Below are positions 17,337-26,750 of a DNA stretch of 64,000 nucleotides, one piece after another. Position numbers and translations under genes: made by a program. Within the stretch, counting starts at the first letter, position 1. Each line of letters starts with the position of its first letter. This DNA is from Rhizobium mongolense USDA 1844 (GTDB lineage: Bacteria; Pseudomonadota; Alphaproteobacteria; Rhizobiales; Rhizobiaceae), in assembly GCF_000419765.1 (NCBI RefSeq), contig NZ_ATTQ01000010.1, positions 186,154-250,153 of the forward strand, read 5' to 3'. The notes beneath the pieces were generated by a model. That model did not search any database. It was not told the DNA's origin and saw nothing but the letters and a program-made list of their open reading frames with translations.

Positions 17337-17909
17337 ATGAACATGAACAACACCGTTATGAAGCCCGCTTGGGCTGGAACGACACTGCGTCTCGATCCGT
17401 CGCGCTTTCCCCAGCAGGTCAGCTACGCCATCCACGACTCCACAAGTGACGTCAGCATAACGATCGATGAACGCGGCGCCATCCTCCGCAAGACCCTTCC
17501 CTCCAGCGGCCTGCCGCTTTCCGTTGCCCTGCCGAAGCGCGCCTTCAAAGGCGTTGCAGCCCGGGCGATCGACCACGGCAACGGGGAAGTGACCGTAACG
17601 CTGGAATTGCACCACGAAGACCCGGATCTCTGCATTCCGCTGCTTGTCGCCCACGATCTCTCCGATATCGCGGCCGACTGGCGGGGCTGGTCGGAGGCAT
17701 TCCGCATTCCGATGCTGATGGTGGAGGCCGACGGCGTTGCACGCCCTCTCGAGGAGCACCTCGGCGAATTGCGTACCAGCCACATGAAACCGCGCCGGCG
17801 CCATTCCTATTTCGCCAATCGCCGTCCGCGCTTCCTCGTGCGCCGCACGACCGGCAAGCTCGGCGTGACAATGAAGATTGAAGGCAAGGAAATTATCGCC
17901 CGCAATTAA
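17337..17909 (+). CDS. DUF6101-like conserved protein
   Basis: A 190-residue protein of unknown function found in rhizobia. It has no signal peptide or membrane segment. A mostly beta N-terminal region (TLRLDPSRFPQQVSYAI, TSDVSITIDERG, GNGEVTVTLELHH) is followed by a basic tail (KPRRRHSYFANRRPRF, LVRRTTGKLG). I assign it to DUF6101 from general resemblance, without a search. ATG 17337 lies after ACAAGGGTAGA; the frame is open upstream to 17238. The 60 bases before the start can fold into short stems (GGGC/GCCC and CCGG/CCGG). Confidence 0.7.
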   Translation: MNMNNTVMKPAWAGTTLRLDPSRFPQQVSYAIHDSTSDVSITIDERGAILRKTLPSSGLPLSVALPKRAFKGVAARAIDHGNGEVTVTLELHHEDPDLCIPLLVAHDLSDIAADWRGWSEAFRIPMLMVEADGVARPLEEHLGELRTSHMKPRRRHSYFANRRPRFLVRRTTGKLGVTMKIEGKEIIARN

Positions 17910-17933
17910 GAATTCGGCGAGTGACCCAATCTG

Positions 17934-17958
17934 AAACCCGGCCTAGCGCCGGGTTTTT
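17934..17958. terminator. Rho-independent terminator
   Basis: AACCCGGC (17935-17942) pairs with GCCGGGTT (17948-17955), followed by TTT. It lies between the convergent DUF6101 and ubiA genes. The A-rich left flank allows weak function for ubiA too. Confidence 0.85.
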
Positions 17959-17966
17959 CGTTTCAA

Positions 17967-18989
17967 TCAGGGAAGCCCGAAGAGCAGCGAGACGAACAGT
18001 CCCGCAAAGATGATCAACCCGACACGGTTGTTCGATTTGAAAAGCGCCAGGCATTGCGTCGCGTCGTTGATGTCGAGCCTGGCGATCTGCCGGGCGAACA
18101 TGCCGGTGGCAATCAGCAGCCCGAGATATGCCGCAAAACCGACGCCGGCAAAAACAAAGGCGAGCAGCATCAGGACCAGTGTTGCGCCATAAAGGCCAAT
18201 CAGCCACTGCCGCGTCCGATCGCCGAAAAGCCGGGCGGTGGAACGCACGCCGATCAATTCGTCGTCTTCCTTGTCCTGATGCGCATAAATCGTGTCGTAG
18301 CCGATCGTCCAGGCGACGGAAGAAAGGTAGAGCGCAATCGCAGCGAAAGACAGGCCTCCGAATATGCCAGCCCAGCCCATCAGCGCGCCCCAGGAAAAGG
18401 CAAGGCCGAGAAAAAATTGCGGCCAGTCTGTGAAGCGCTTGGCAAACGGGTAGAGCGCAACGATGGCGAGCGAGAGCACGCCGAGAATGACTGCAAACCA
18501 GTTGAACTGCACAAGCACCAGCAGACCGGCAAGCGCCTGAAGCACCATGAAGATCTTTGCCTGGGTGCGCGTGACGCGTCCCGAAGGCAGCGGCCGCGAG
18601 CGCGTGCGTGCGACCTCCATGTCGATCCTGTGATCGACCAGATCGTTGTAGGTGCAGCCTGCCCCGCGCATGGCGACGGCGCCGATGAAGTAGAGAAACA
18701 GGTGAAACAGCGTCTGCGAGCCGGAAAACAGGCCTTGTCCCGCGGCCACATTTGCGGCCAGCGCCACCGACCAGAAGCAGGGCCACATCAGGAGTTGCCA
18801 GCCGATCGGCCTGTCCCAGCGCGCCAGCTGCGCATAGGGCCAGAGCCACGGAGGCAAAATCCGGTAAACCCAATTGTCCGAAGGCGCATCGGCAACGCGC
18901 CCGTTCAAGCCGCCAATCTGTTGCATGCGGCCATCTAGCGACGGGCGAAGGCGCGGGTCAATAGCAGCGTGGCCTGCCTGCGCGTTCAT
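17967..18989 (-). CDS. ubiA: 4-hydroxybenzoate octaprenyltransferase
   Basis: A 340-residue integral membrane prenyltransferase that attaches the polyprenyl chain to 4-hydroxybenzoate in ubiquinone synthesis. About eight or nine membrane helices are visible. The two Mg-diphosphate-binding aspartate motifs are present: NDLVDHRIDMEVARTRSRPL (first, near residue 115) and YAHQDKEDDELIGVRST (second, near 240). The N-terminal 40 residues are a hydrophilic extension; internal starts are possible, but 18989 overlaps the upstream methyltransferase stop by 4 bases (ATGA), which supports it. The isoprenoid substrate could come from the polyprenyl synthase near 39 kb. Confidence 0.93.
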   Translation of the reverse strand: MNAQAGHAAIDPRLRPSLDGRMQQIGGLNGRVADAPSDNWVYRILPPWLWPYAQLARWDRPIGWQLLMWPCFWSVALAANVAAGQGLFSGSQTLFHLFLYFIGAVAMRGAGCTYNDLVDHRIDMEVARTRSRPLPSGRVTRTQAKIFMVLQALAGLLVLVQFNWFAVILGVLSLAIVALYPFAKRFTDWPQFFLGLAFSWGALMGWAGIFGGLSFAAIALYLSSVAWTIGYDTIYAHQDKEDDELIGVRSTARLFGDRTRQWLIGLYGATLVLMLLAFVFAGVGFAAYLGLLIATGMFARQIARLDINDATQCLALFKSNNRVGLIIFAGLFVSLLFGLP

Positions 18990-19471
18990 CTTCGCCGATA
19001 GAGAAAATAACGGCCCTTCTCGACGGACGGAGGCAGCGGCATTTCCTCCAGTTCGGGATGCTTCAGTTCCAGGCCGCTTGCTACAAATCCGTCAAGGGTC
19101 AGCACCGCGACCACGCGGGACGGCAACCACTCGCGGATGATTGCGTCCTGCTCCGGATAGCCGGTTCCAATGTCGGCATGAACGACGGCTGCCCTGGTGC
19201 CAGTATAACTCAGGCAAGTCTCCCTGATATCGCCGATGACGACATCGCCGTCATCGGGCCGGCAGCTTCCGTGCGCACCGTTTTCGCGGTCGAATGCAAC
19301 GATGTGCCGATCCGGGAAGCGCACCCGCAAATGGCTGTAGGTCCTGCCATTGCCGAGGCCGATTTCTAGTATCGGTCCATCGGGCAGGCTTGCCTGCCTT
19401 GCCGCGATGTGATCGAGAATGTCCCTCTGTGCGGAAATCCTGCTGATGAAATCGTCGAGACGTGTTCGCAT
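18986..19471 (-). CDS. Small class I SAM-dependent methyltransferase
   Basis: A 161-residue Rossmann-fold methyltransferase with SAM motif I PILEIGLGNGRTYSHL and an acidic end of strand 2 (IVAFDRENGA). The substrate is unknown. It overlaps ubiA by 4 bases, so the two are translationally coupled. It is not one of the known ubiquinone methyltransferases (UbiE, UbiG) by length or motifs. The coupling could mean a role in quinone metabolism or mere operon sharing. Confidence 0.8.
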   Translation of the reverse strand: MRTRLDDFISRISAQRDILDHIAARQASLPDGPILEIGLGNGRTYSHLRVRFPDRHIVAFDRENGAHGSCRPDDGDVVIGDIRETCLSYTGTRAAVVHADIGTGYPEQDAIIREWLPSRVVAVLTLDGFVASGLELKHPELEEMPLPPSVEKGRYFLYRRR

Positions 19472-19547
19472 AGGGAGCTCCGAAGGTTGAACTCGAAACA
19501 GGCTTTAAATTCAATAGTTCATCACGCCGCTCCAAAGCGACAGCCTC

Positions 19548-20129
19548 TTAGCGCTGGTTCCAGCGCCGGATCACCGGCTCCGTCAGATCGTGCTCATAGC
19601 CTAAGATACTGATGCTTGCAGTATCGAGGACGAAGCGCGAGCCGTCTTCAGGCGGCAGGCCGAGCCAGCGGGCGGCGAGCACGCGGAGGAAGTGGGAGCT
19701 CGAGAAGATCAGGATCGGCGCGCCGGCATGGCGAAGCTCGCGGACGATACGGTCCGCCCTTGCGCCGACATCTGCGGCCATTTCTCCGTCCGGGCAGCCG
19801 TCGCGGAAGAGCTGCCAGCCGGGGCGGGCCGCGAGGATTTCCTTCGTCGTGATACCCTCATAGGCACCATAGTCCCATTCGGCGAGATCGGGCTTGATCA
19901 CGGCATCTGCGCCGAAATCGGCAAGGGCGCAGGTGTTCGTCGCCCTTTGAGAAGGGCTCGACCAGACGGCCGAGACAATCAGTCCCTTCAGGCGATCCGC
20001 GAGTTTGCGGGCGGCCGTCTCGCCATTTTGGGTCAGCGGGATGTCAGTCCTGCCGGTATGTTTTCCGGAGAGGCTCCATTCCGTTTCGCCGTGGCGGACA
20101 AGATGGATTTCGGGAAATGCACTGCTCAT
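19548..20129 (-). CDS. Histidine phosphatase family protein
   Basis: A 193-residue phosphoglycerate-mutase-like phosphatase. The catalytic RHG motif is in HLVRHGETEWS (His15-like), partnered by the second conserved histidine in FSSSHFLRVLAARWLG; the acid is in AEWDYGAYEG. Such proteins hydrolyse phosphate esters; the substrate here is unknown. ATG 20129 fits the family N-terminus (MSSAFPEIHLVRHG); the upstream in-frame extension lies over the end of the CFA-synthase homologue and is not coding. It lies 50 bases downstream of that gene on the same strand. Confidence 0.87.
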   Translation of the reverse strand: MSSAFPEIHLVRHGETEWSLSGKHTGRTDIPLTQNGETAARKLADRLKGLIVSAVWSSPSQRATNTCALADFGADAVIKPDLAEWDYGAYEGITTKEILAARPGWQLFRDGCPDGEMAADVGARADRIVRELRHAGAPILIFSSSHFLRVLAARWLGLPPEDGSRFVLDTASISILGYEHDLTEPVIRRWNQR

Positions 20130-20179
20130 CTGCACGCCTTTCCTTGTGGAAAAAACGCGGCCGATGCTGCGCCGCGATA

Positions 20180-21439
20180 TCAGAAGACAACCTTTTCCAA
20201 GGGGGGCCGTGTGGCCTCGAATTCCTTCAGCTTCGCCTCGTTCGCGGCAATGTAATTGCGGTTGTCCGGTGTTGAATACTGGTTCTTGGAAACCTGGATC
20301 TGCATGACGAAGAGTTCGTCCCAGCGGAAGCCTATTTCGGAGCCGGCGAGATAGAATTCCCACATCCGGAAGAAGCGCTCGTCATAAAGGGCGACGGCTT
20401 CCGCCTTGCGCGCCATGAAGCGCTCGCGCCAATGGCGGAGCGTATAGGCATAATGCAGCGGCAGGACCTCGATGTCCCGGATCAGCAACCCGGCCTTCTC
20501 GATTGCAGGCACCGTCTCGCCGATCGACGGGATGTAGCCCTGTGGGAAGATGTATTTCTCGATGAAAGCATTTGTCGCAAAGCTCGGCTTCGGCCGGGCG
20601 ATGGAATGAAGAAGCATGACGCCGTCGTCAGCGAGAAGTTCATGCACCTTGCGAAAGTAATTGTTGAAATTGCCGATGCCGACATGCTCGAACATGCCGA
20701 CCGAGACGATGCGGTCGAACTTCATGCCCGTCATCGTGCGGTAATCCTGCAACTCGAAGCGGACGCGATCGGCGAGACTGCGCTTTTGGGCGCGCTCGCG
20801 CGAGATCTTCAGCTGCACTTCGCTGAGCGTGATGCCAGTGACGTCAACGCCCTGCGTGGATTCCGCCAGATACATCCCCATGCCGCCCCAGCCGGAGCCG
20901 ATTTCCAGAATACGCTGGTTGGGCTCCAGCAGAAGCTTGGCTGCGATATGGCGCTTCTTGGCGACTTGTGCTTCCTCCAGGCTGATGCCCGGCGGATCGA
21001 AATAGGCGCAGGAATATTGCCAGTCCTCGTCAAGGAAAAGTTCGAAAAGCTTTTCCGACAGGTCGTAGTGATGAGCGACATTGCGCTTGTTGTGATTGAC
21101 CGGCAGCCGGCTCTTCAGCTGCTGCAGTGCGATGCGGCCGACCAGAAGTGCGGCCATCGGGATATCGAAGATTTCGTTGGTGGTGTTCTGCTTCACCATC
21201 GAAAGGAAGTCGTAGATGTTGCCCTGTTCAAGTACGAACCGGCCGTCCATGTACATTTCGCCGAGCTTGAGGGTGGGGTCGCGGCGGATAAGCTTCTCCG
21301 CCTCCTCGTCGGCAACGCGGACGACGACCAGATCCCCGGTGCCATCGCCAATTGCATATGTCTCGCCATTGGCCAGCGTGAGCTTCAGATTACCCTTGCG
21401 GATGATTTTTTGGACAATTGATAAAAATCCCGACGCCAT
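20180..21439 (-). CDS. Cyclopropane-fatty-acyl-phospholipid synthase family protein
   Basis: A 419-residue SAM-dependent enzyme of the CFA synthase (Mycolic_acid_synth) family that methylenates double bonds of unsaturated phospholipid acyl chains. Visible: HHYDLSEKLFELFLD, YSCAYF, the SAM motif LEIGSGWGGMGMYLAE, SVGMFEHVG (active-site region with the conserved glutamate), and KYIFPQGYIPS. Rhizobia often have two such genes; which one this is cannot be told. ATG 21439 was chosen with GAGG six bases upstream; a longer frame to 21550 looks non-coding. It leads a two-gene unit with the histidine phosphatase. Confidence 0.88.
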   Translation of the reverse strand: MASGFLSIVQKIIRKGNLKLTLANGETYAIGDGTGDLVVVRVADEEAEKLIRRDPTLKLGEMYMDGRFVLEQGNIYDFLSMVKQNTTNEIFDIPMAALLVGRIALQQLKSRLPVNHNKRNVAHHYDLSEKLFELFLDEDWQYSCAYFDPPGISLEEAQVAKKRHIAAKLLLEPNQRILEIGSGWGGMGMYLAESTQGVDVTGITLSEVQLKISRERAQKRSLADRVRFELQDYRTMTGMKFDRIVSVGMFEHVGIGNFNNYFRKVHELLADDGVMLLHSIARPKPSFATNAFIEKYIFPQGYIPSIGETVPAIEKAGLLIRDIEVLPLHYAYTLRHWRERFMARKAEAVALYDERFFRMWEFYLAGSEIGFRWDELFVMQIQVSKNQYSTPDNRNYIAANEAKLKEFEATRPPLEKVVF

Positions 21440-21575
21440 GAAAGGCCTCGCATATGTGACAGGATGATGTGCGTTAAACTTAGTCGCTCTCTTCCGCCAC
21501 ACAAGCGCCGTATTTGGCAGTTCCGCAACAAGACTGCCAAACTGTGACATTTTTGCAATGCCTGCCGTTAAGCTA

Positions 21576-23885
21576 TTATTTTCGCTTCATGGCCTCGGCA
21601 AGAGCAGCGCCGAAGGCGCCCTGGGTTTCCTGTTTCGGGACAGCCGGACGCCGGTCGTGTTGCGGCCGTGCGCCTTGATTTCCACGGGGTTCGCCCCGTG
21701 GCGCTGAAGCCGAGGAGCCATCGTCTTTGCGCATCGAAAGACCGATGCGCTTGCGTTTTGCATCGACTTCGACGACCCGCACCTTGACGACATCGCCGGC
21801 CTTCACAACTTCGTGAGGATCTTTGACGAAGCGGTCGGCAAGCTGTGAGACATGCACAAGGCCGTCCTGATGCACGCCGATATCGACGAAGGCGCCAAAA
21901 GCCGCAACGTTGGTCACCGTGCCTTCCAGCATCATGCCGGGCTTGAGATCGGAGATTTCGTTCACGCCTTCTGCGAAGGTTGCCGTCTTGAAGCTCGGGC
22001 GCGGATCGCGGCCGGGCTTTTCCAGTTCGGCGAGGATATCCTTGACCGTCGGCAGGCCGAACTTCTCGTCGATGAACTGCCGTGGATCAATCGATTTCAG
22101 TGCCGCGCTGTCACCCATCAGCGACCGCAGGTCGCGGCCGCAGGCGGCAACGATCTTCTTTGCCACGCCATAGGCTTCCGGGTGCACCGATGACGCGTCG
22201 AGGGGCTCCTTGCCATTCGGGATGCGCAGGAAGCCTGCCGCCTGCTCGAAGGTGCGGGTGCCGAGACGCGCGACCTTGAGCAGGTCGCGGCGGCTTTCGA
22301 AGGGACCGTTCTGGTCGCGATGGACGACGATGGCTTCGGCAATCGACGGGCCGAGGCCGGAAACGCGTGAGAGCAGCGGCGCCGAAGCCGTGTTGAGATC
22401 GACGCCGACGGCATTCACCGCGTCTTCGACGACAGCGTCCAGCGAGCGCGACAGCTTCTGTTGGTCGACGTCATGCTGATACTGGCCGACGCCGATCGAT
22501 TTCGGCTCGATCTTGACAAGTTCGGCCAGCGGATCCTGCAGGCGGCGGGCGATGGACACCGCGCCACGCAGCGACACGTCGAGATCCGGAAATTCAGCTG
22601 CGGCGGTCGCGGAGGCGGAATAGACCGACGCGCCGGCTTCCGAAACGATGACCTTGGTGGGCTTTGCACCCGCAAGATCGGCCAGCATGTCGGCCACCAG
22701 CTTTTCGGTTTCGCGGCTTCCAGTGCCGTTGCCGATGGAGATCAGTTCGACATTGTGCCTAAGGATCAGCGCGGTGAGTTCTGCCTGAGCGCCACGCACG
22801 TCGTTGCGGGGCTGGAAGGGATAGACCGTGGAGGTCGCAACGACCTTGCCGGTGCCGTCGACCACTGCGACCTTGACGCCAGTGCGGATGCCCGGATCGA
22901 GGCCCATCGTGGCGCGCGAGCCGGCAGGCGCCGCCAGCAGCAGATCCTTCAAGTTTCGCGCAAAGACGTGGATCGCCTCCTCTTCGGCGCGTTCGCGCAG
23001 TTCGCGCATCAGGTCGAGAGACAGCGACATGGAAAGTTTGACGCGCCAGGTCCAGCTTGCGACATCCATCAGCCAGCGGTCGCCGGGGCGGCTCGTGCCG
23101 ATTTCATAGGCAGCAGCGATCATGCGCTCGACAGGTTTGTTGGGAGAGGCGGTCTCGGCGTCGGCCTCGATCGTCAGCGTCAGCACTTCCTCGTTCCAGC
23201 CGCGCAGCATGGCGAGTGCGCGATGGCCGGGCGCGGTCGCCCAGCGCTCCGAATGGTCGAAATAGTCCGAGAATTTCTCGCCGGCCGTCTGCTTGCCATC
23301 CACGACCTTGGCCTTCACAAACGCGGCGCTGCGCATATGGGCACGGAGCTTGCCGAGCAAATCGGCATTTTCCGCAATGCCTTCGGCGACGATATCGCGT
23401 GCGCCTTCGAGCGCTGTCTTCGCATCCGGCACATCGGCAGTGATATAGTCCTCCGCCAGCATCGCCGGTCCCTTCGAGCGATCGGCGAGGATCGCGTCGG
23501 CGAGCGGACCGAGGCCGCGCTCGCGGGCGATTTCGGCACGGGTACGGCGCTTGGGTTTGTAGGGCAGGTAGAGATCCTCGAGCTCCGCCTTGGTGGCGGC
23601 ACCAGCGATCTTGCCCATCAGTTCGTCGGTCATCTTGCCCTGGCCGGCGATCGATTCGACGATCGTGTCGCGGCGGGCTTCCAGTTCGCGCAGATAGACG
23701 AGGCGTTCTGCCAGATTGCGCAGTTGCGTATCATCCAGGCCACCAGTTACTTCCTTGCGGTAGCGCGCGATGAAGGGAACGGTCGCGCCCTCGTCGAGCA
23801 GCTCGATCGCGGCTTTGGCCTGGTCCGGCCGGGCATTGATTTCGGAGGCGATGACTGCGGCAAGTGAGCGGAGGTCTGCGGCCAT
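21576..23885 (-). CDS. tex: Tex family RNA-binding transcription accessory protein
   Basis: A 769-residue protein matching Tex in length and order: N-terminal helical domain (LLDEGATVPFIARYRKEVTGGLDD), YqgF/RNase H-like domain (TMGLDPGIRTGVKVAVVD), helix-hairpin-helix repeats (LSRVSGLGPSIAEAIV), and a C-terminal S1 RNA-binding domain (GMMLEGTVTNVAAFGAFVDI, DGLVHVSQLAD). A low-complexity basic tail with APRGEPRGNQGARPQ follows. Tex affects transcription of stress and virulence genes in several bacteria. ATG 23885 with AGGGA five bases upstream is the start; the 120-codon open stretch before it resembles intergenic sequence. Confidence 0.95.
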   Translation of the reverse strand: MAADLRSLAAVIASEINARPDQAKAAIELLDEGATVPFIARYRKEVTGGLDDTQLRNLAERLVYLRELEARRDTIVESIAGQGKMTDELMGKIAGAATKAELEDLYLPYKPKRRTRAEIARERGLGPLADAILADRSKGPAMLAEDYITADVPDAKTALEGARDIVAEGIAENADLLGKLRAHMRSAAFVKAKVVDGKQTAGEKFSDYFDHSERWATAPGHRALAMLRGWNEEVLTLTIEADAETASPNKPVERMIAAAYEIGTSRPGDRWLMDVASWTWRVKLSMSLSLDLMRELRERAEEEAIHVFARNLKDLLLAAPAGSRATMGLDPGIRTGVKVAVVDGTGKVVATSTVYPFQPRNDVRGAQAELTALILRHNVELISIGNGTGSRETEKLVADMLADLAGAKPTKVIVSEAGASVYSASATAAAEFPDLDVSLRGAVSIARRLQDPLAELVKIEPKSIGVGQYQHDVDQQKLSRSLDAVVEDAVNAVGVDLNTASAPLLSRVSGLGPSIAEAIVVHRDQNGPFESRRDLLKVARLGTRTFEQAAGFLRIPNGKEPLDASSVHPEAYGVAKKIVAACGRDLRSLMGDSAALKSIDPRQFIDEKFGLPTVKDILAELEKPGRDPRPSFKTATFAEGVNEISDLKPGMMLEGTVTNVAAFGAFVDIGVHQDGLVHVSQLADRFVKDPHEVVKAGDVVKVRVVEVDAKRKRIGLSMRKDDGSSASAPRGEPRGNQGARPQHDRRPAVPKQETQGAFGAALAEAMKRK

Positions 23886-24256
23886 GGGATTCCCTGAATT
23901 AACGAAGGTAGCGGGACCATAGCGGCGAAAAGCGGCAAGGCAATGCCCGGCAGAGCTTTCCACAGCAGACTGACGCCCTTCATACAGGTCTGCGCCCGCA
24001 CCCATCCGACCCTTCGGGCCTACCTTTTCCCCGCTGGGGAGAAAGGACGACAAAGCAGCCGCCTCATCTCTTCGCCCCCAGACAGAAGGTGCCTGGCAGG
24101 GTGCGGATGCGGGGGCGGCGCAGAAGGGCGATTGCCTCCTCGCCTGGCTCGCGCGCCTGGATTTCCCGTTTTTGCGGTTGTGCAGATGCGGCATTCTTTG
24201 GTAGCAGAGGCGACCGTTTTGGACCGTCCTCCCTAAAGGAGGCAAGGAAAAGTGAC
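23886..24256. other. Divergent intergenic region with a CCTTT-CCCC/GGGGAGAAAGG palindrome
   Basis: This 370-base spacer between tex and glyS holds no convincing gene. An imperfect palindrome lies at 24024-24047 (CCTTTTCCCC, then GCT, then GGGGAGAAAGG). It is akin to the palindrome at 51708-51733. The promoters of tex and glyS must lie here. Confidence 0.5.
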
Positions 24257-26569
24257 ATGCCCGATCTGCTTCTAGAACTTCGCTCCGAGGAAATTCCGGC
24301 CCGCATGCAGCGCAAGGCTGCCGGCGACCTGAAGAAGCTCGTCACCGATGCGCTGGTGGAGGCAGGACTTTCCTATGAGGGCGCCCGCGAATACTGGACG
24401 CCGCGCCGCCTGACGCTTGATATCCGCGGACTGACCGCCCGCTCCGCCGATGTGCGCGAAGAGCGCAAGGGCCCGCGCACCGATGCCAACGAAAAGGCGA
24501 TCGAAGGCTTTTTGCGCGGCGCCGGCCTTTCTTCGATTTCCGAGGCGCAGGTGAGTAGCGACCCGAAAAAGGGCGATTTCTACATTGCCGTGATTTCAAA
24601 GCCCGGCCGCGCTACGGAAGAGATCATCGGCGACGTGATGCCCGGCATCATCCGCGATTTCCCTTGGCCGAAATCCATGCGCTGGGGCAAGGCGTCCTCC
24701 AAACCTGGCTCGCTGCGCTGGGTGCGCCCGCTGCAATCGATCGTCTGCACTTTCGGCACCGAGCATGAGGAAACCTCCGTCGTCCCCTTCGAGATCGACG
24801 GTATCGTCGCCTCCAATGTGACCTACGGCCACCGCTTCCATGCGCCAGGCGCCATCACCGTCAAGCGTTTCGACGACTATGCCGCGAGCCTCGAAAAAGC
24901 GAAGGTCATCCTCGATGCCGAGCGGCGCAAGAACATCATCCTGCATGATGCCCGCGACATCGCCTTTGCCGGCGGACTGGAACTCGTCGAGGACGACGGT
25001 CTGCTGGAGGAAGTCTCCGGTCTCGTCGAATGGCCGCAAGTGCTGATGGGCAGCTTCGAGGAGGATTACCTCTCGATCCCCTCCGAAATCATCCGGCTGA
25101 CGATCAAGACGAACCAGAAGTGTTTCGTAACGCGTAAACAGGGCGAAGAGACGCTTTCGAACAGGTTCATCCTCGTCTCCAATGTTGAGGCGACCGACGG
25201 CGGCAAGGAAATCATCCATGGCAATGGCAAAGTCGTCCGCGCCCGCCTTTCCGACGCCCTACATTTCTGGAAGCGCGACCAGGGGAACTTGCCGGACCTC
25301 GAAACGCTGGAGGCTTCGGCGAAGAAATTCGGGCTTGATCTGAGGAAGCCGCTCGATCAGCGGATGGCGAAGCTCGATGCGCTGCATGTGACGTTCCACG
25401 CAAAAATTGGAACGCAGGGCGAGCGGGTAACACGCATTCGCACCCTTGCCGGCGAAATCGGTAAAATCGTCAATGCAGATCCCCTGAAGGTTAGCCGAGC
25501 AGCAGCCTTGGCAAAGGCGGACCTGCGAACTGAGGTCGTGGGCGAATTCCCTGAACTGCAGGGTGCAATGGGGAAGAAATATGCGCTGCTGCAAGGTGAA
25601 GATGAACCAGTGGCGGCGGCACTGGAGGACCATTATAAGCCTCAGGGTCCCACCGACCGAGTGCCTACCGACGGTGTTGCCATAACCATAGCCCTTGCTG
25701 ACAAGATCGACACACTTGTATGGTTTTGGCGAATAAACGAAAAACCAACCGGTTCGAAGGATCCGTTCGCGTTAAGAAGAGCAGCGCTAGGATCGATACG
25801 GCTGCTGTTGGAACGGGGAATCAGAGCATCCCTCATCCCCCTGTTTCGCTCTGCATTTCGTAGCGAATGGGCTGTGGCCATCGCTAGCCATGAAGCTTCG
25901 ATAAGACTCTTCGAGCTTAAAATCCAACAGGATAACGAAAGGTTCGACCACGAGAGGCTCGTGCAAGAACAGCGCGAAGCTATCAAATATTGCAAGAATT
26001 ATCTTGCTGACGGCCATCCAAAGACAATCGAAGAAGAACATGAGCTGGCAATCAACCTCCTTTCCTTCTTCCACGACCGCCTCAAGGTCTATCTCCGCGA
26101 CCAGGGTGCCCGCTACGATCTGATCGATGCCGTCGTCACATCCGAGGCTGACGACCTTCTCATGATCGCCCGCCGCGTCGAGGCGCTGACGGCTTTCATT
26201 ACCTCGGAAGACGGCAAGAACCTCCTGGTCGGCACCAAGCGCGCCACGCAGATTCTGGCCGCCGAGGAGAAGAAGGGTACCGTCATCGCCGACGGCGTTT
26301 CGGAAAAGCTGTTCCGGCTGGATGCCGAAAAGGAACTCTTCGCCGCCATTGCCAAAGCATCGGCCGAGGCTTCCACCGCCATCGCCAGCGAAGACTTCCG
26401 CTCGGCCATGGAGGCGCTTTCGAAGCTCCGCGCCCCGGTCGACCGCTTCTTCGACGACGTGCTCGTCAACGACGAGGACGCGGCAATCCGCGCCAACCGC
26501 CTCGCCCTGCTGCGGCTGATCCGCGAGGCGACGGGGACGGTCGCGGACTTCTCGAAGATCGCAGGGTAA
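24257..26569 (+). CDS. glyS: Glycine--tRNA ligase beta subunit, with mosaic central segment
   Basis: Beta subunit (770 residues) of the alpha2beta2 glycyl-tRNA synthetase, needed for tRNA binding. N-terminus MPDLLLELRSEEIPARMQ and C-terminus NDEDAAIRANRLALLR are typical. Between about 25395 and 26046 codon use changes sharply: ATA, CTA, TTA, AGA, AGG and CGA codons, rare in the flanks, become frequent. In this block about 70 residues (roughly 520-595, with SEWAVAIASHEASIRLFELK and KYCKNYLADGHPK) look like an insertion relative to the shorter forms I remember, just before LLSFFHDRLKVYLRDQGARYD. The frame stays open, so the gene is probably functional. ATG 24257 has AAGGA upstream. Confidence 0.93.
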   Translation: MPDLLLELRSEEIPARMQRKAAGDLKKLVTDALVEAGLSYEGAREYWTPRRLTLDIRGLTARSADVREERKGPRTDANEKAIEGFLRGAGLSSISEAQVSSDPKKGDFYIAVISKPGRATEEIIGDVMPGIIRDFPWPKSMRWGKASSKPGSLRWVRPLQSIVCTFGTEHEETSVVPFEIDGIVASNVTYGHRFHAPGAITVKRFDDYAASLEKAKVILDAERRKNIILHDARDIAFAGGLELVEDDGLLEEVSGLVEWPQVLMGSFEEDYLSIPSEIIRLTIKTNQKCFVTRKQGEETLSNRFILVSNVEATDGGKEIIHGNGKVVRARLSDALHFWKRDQGNLPDLETLEASAKKFGLDLRKPLDQRMAKLDALHVTFHAKIGTQGERVTRIRTLAGEIGKIVNADPLKVSRAAALAKADLRTEVVGEFPELQGAMGKKYALLQGEDEPVAAALEDHYKPQGPTDRVPTDGVAITIALADKIDTLVWFWRINEKPTGSKDPFALRRAALGSIRLLLERGIRASLIPLFRSAFRSEWAVAIASHEASIRLFELKIQQDNERFDHERLVQEQREAIKYCKNYLADGHPKTIEEEHELAINLLSFFHDRLKVYLRDQGARYDLIDAVVTSEADDLLMIARRVEALTAFITSEDGKNLLVGTKRATQILAAEEKKGTVIADGVSEKLFRLDAEKELFAAIAKASAEASTAIASEDFRSAMEALSKLRAPVDRFFDDVLVNDEDAAIRANRLALLRLIREATGTVADFSKIAG

Positions 26570-26750
26570 CAGTTTCGGACTAGCCGCGGGCCTGCCCTGG
26601 CGGCGACCTCGGGACCTCATTGTTGCCCTTTGAACGAGTCTCCCGCGCGATGGACATGGCGCTGCTGGATCCCTGTGACAGGCACAGCGAGAGGTGGATG
26701 AGAAGCGCGTCCCACTGGTCATTCACCAGCGCTCGGGCTATCAGACAATC

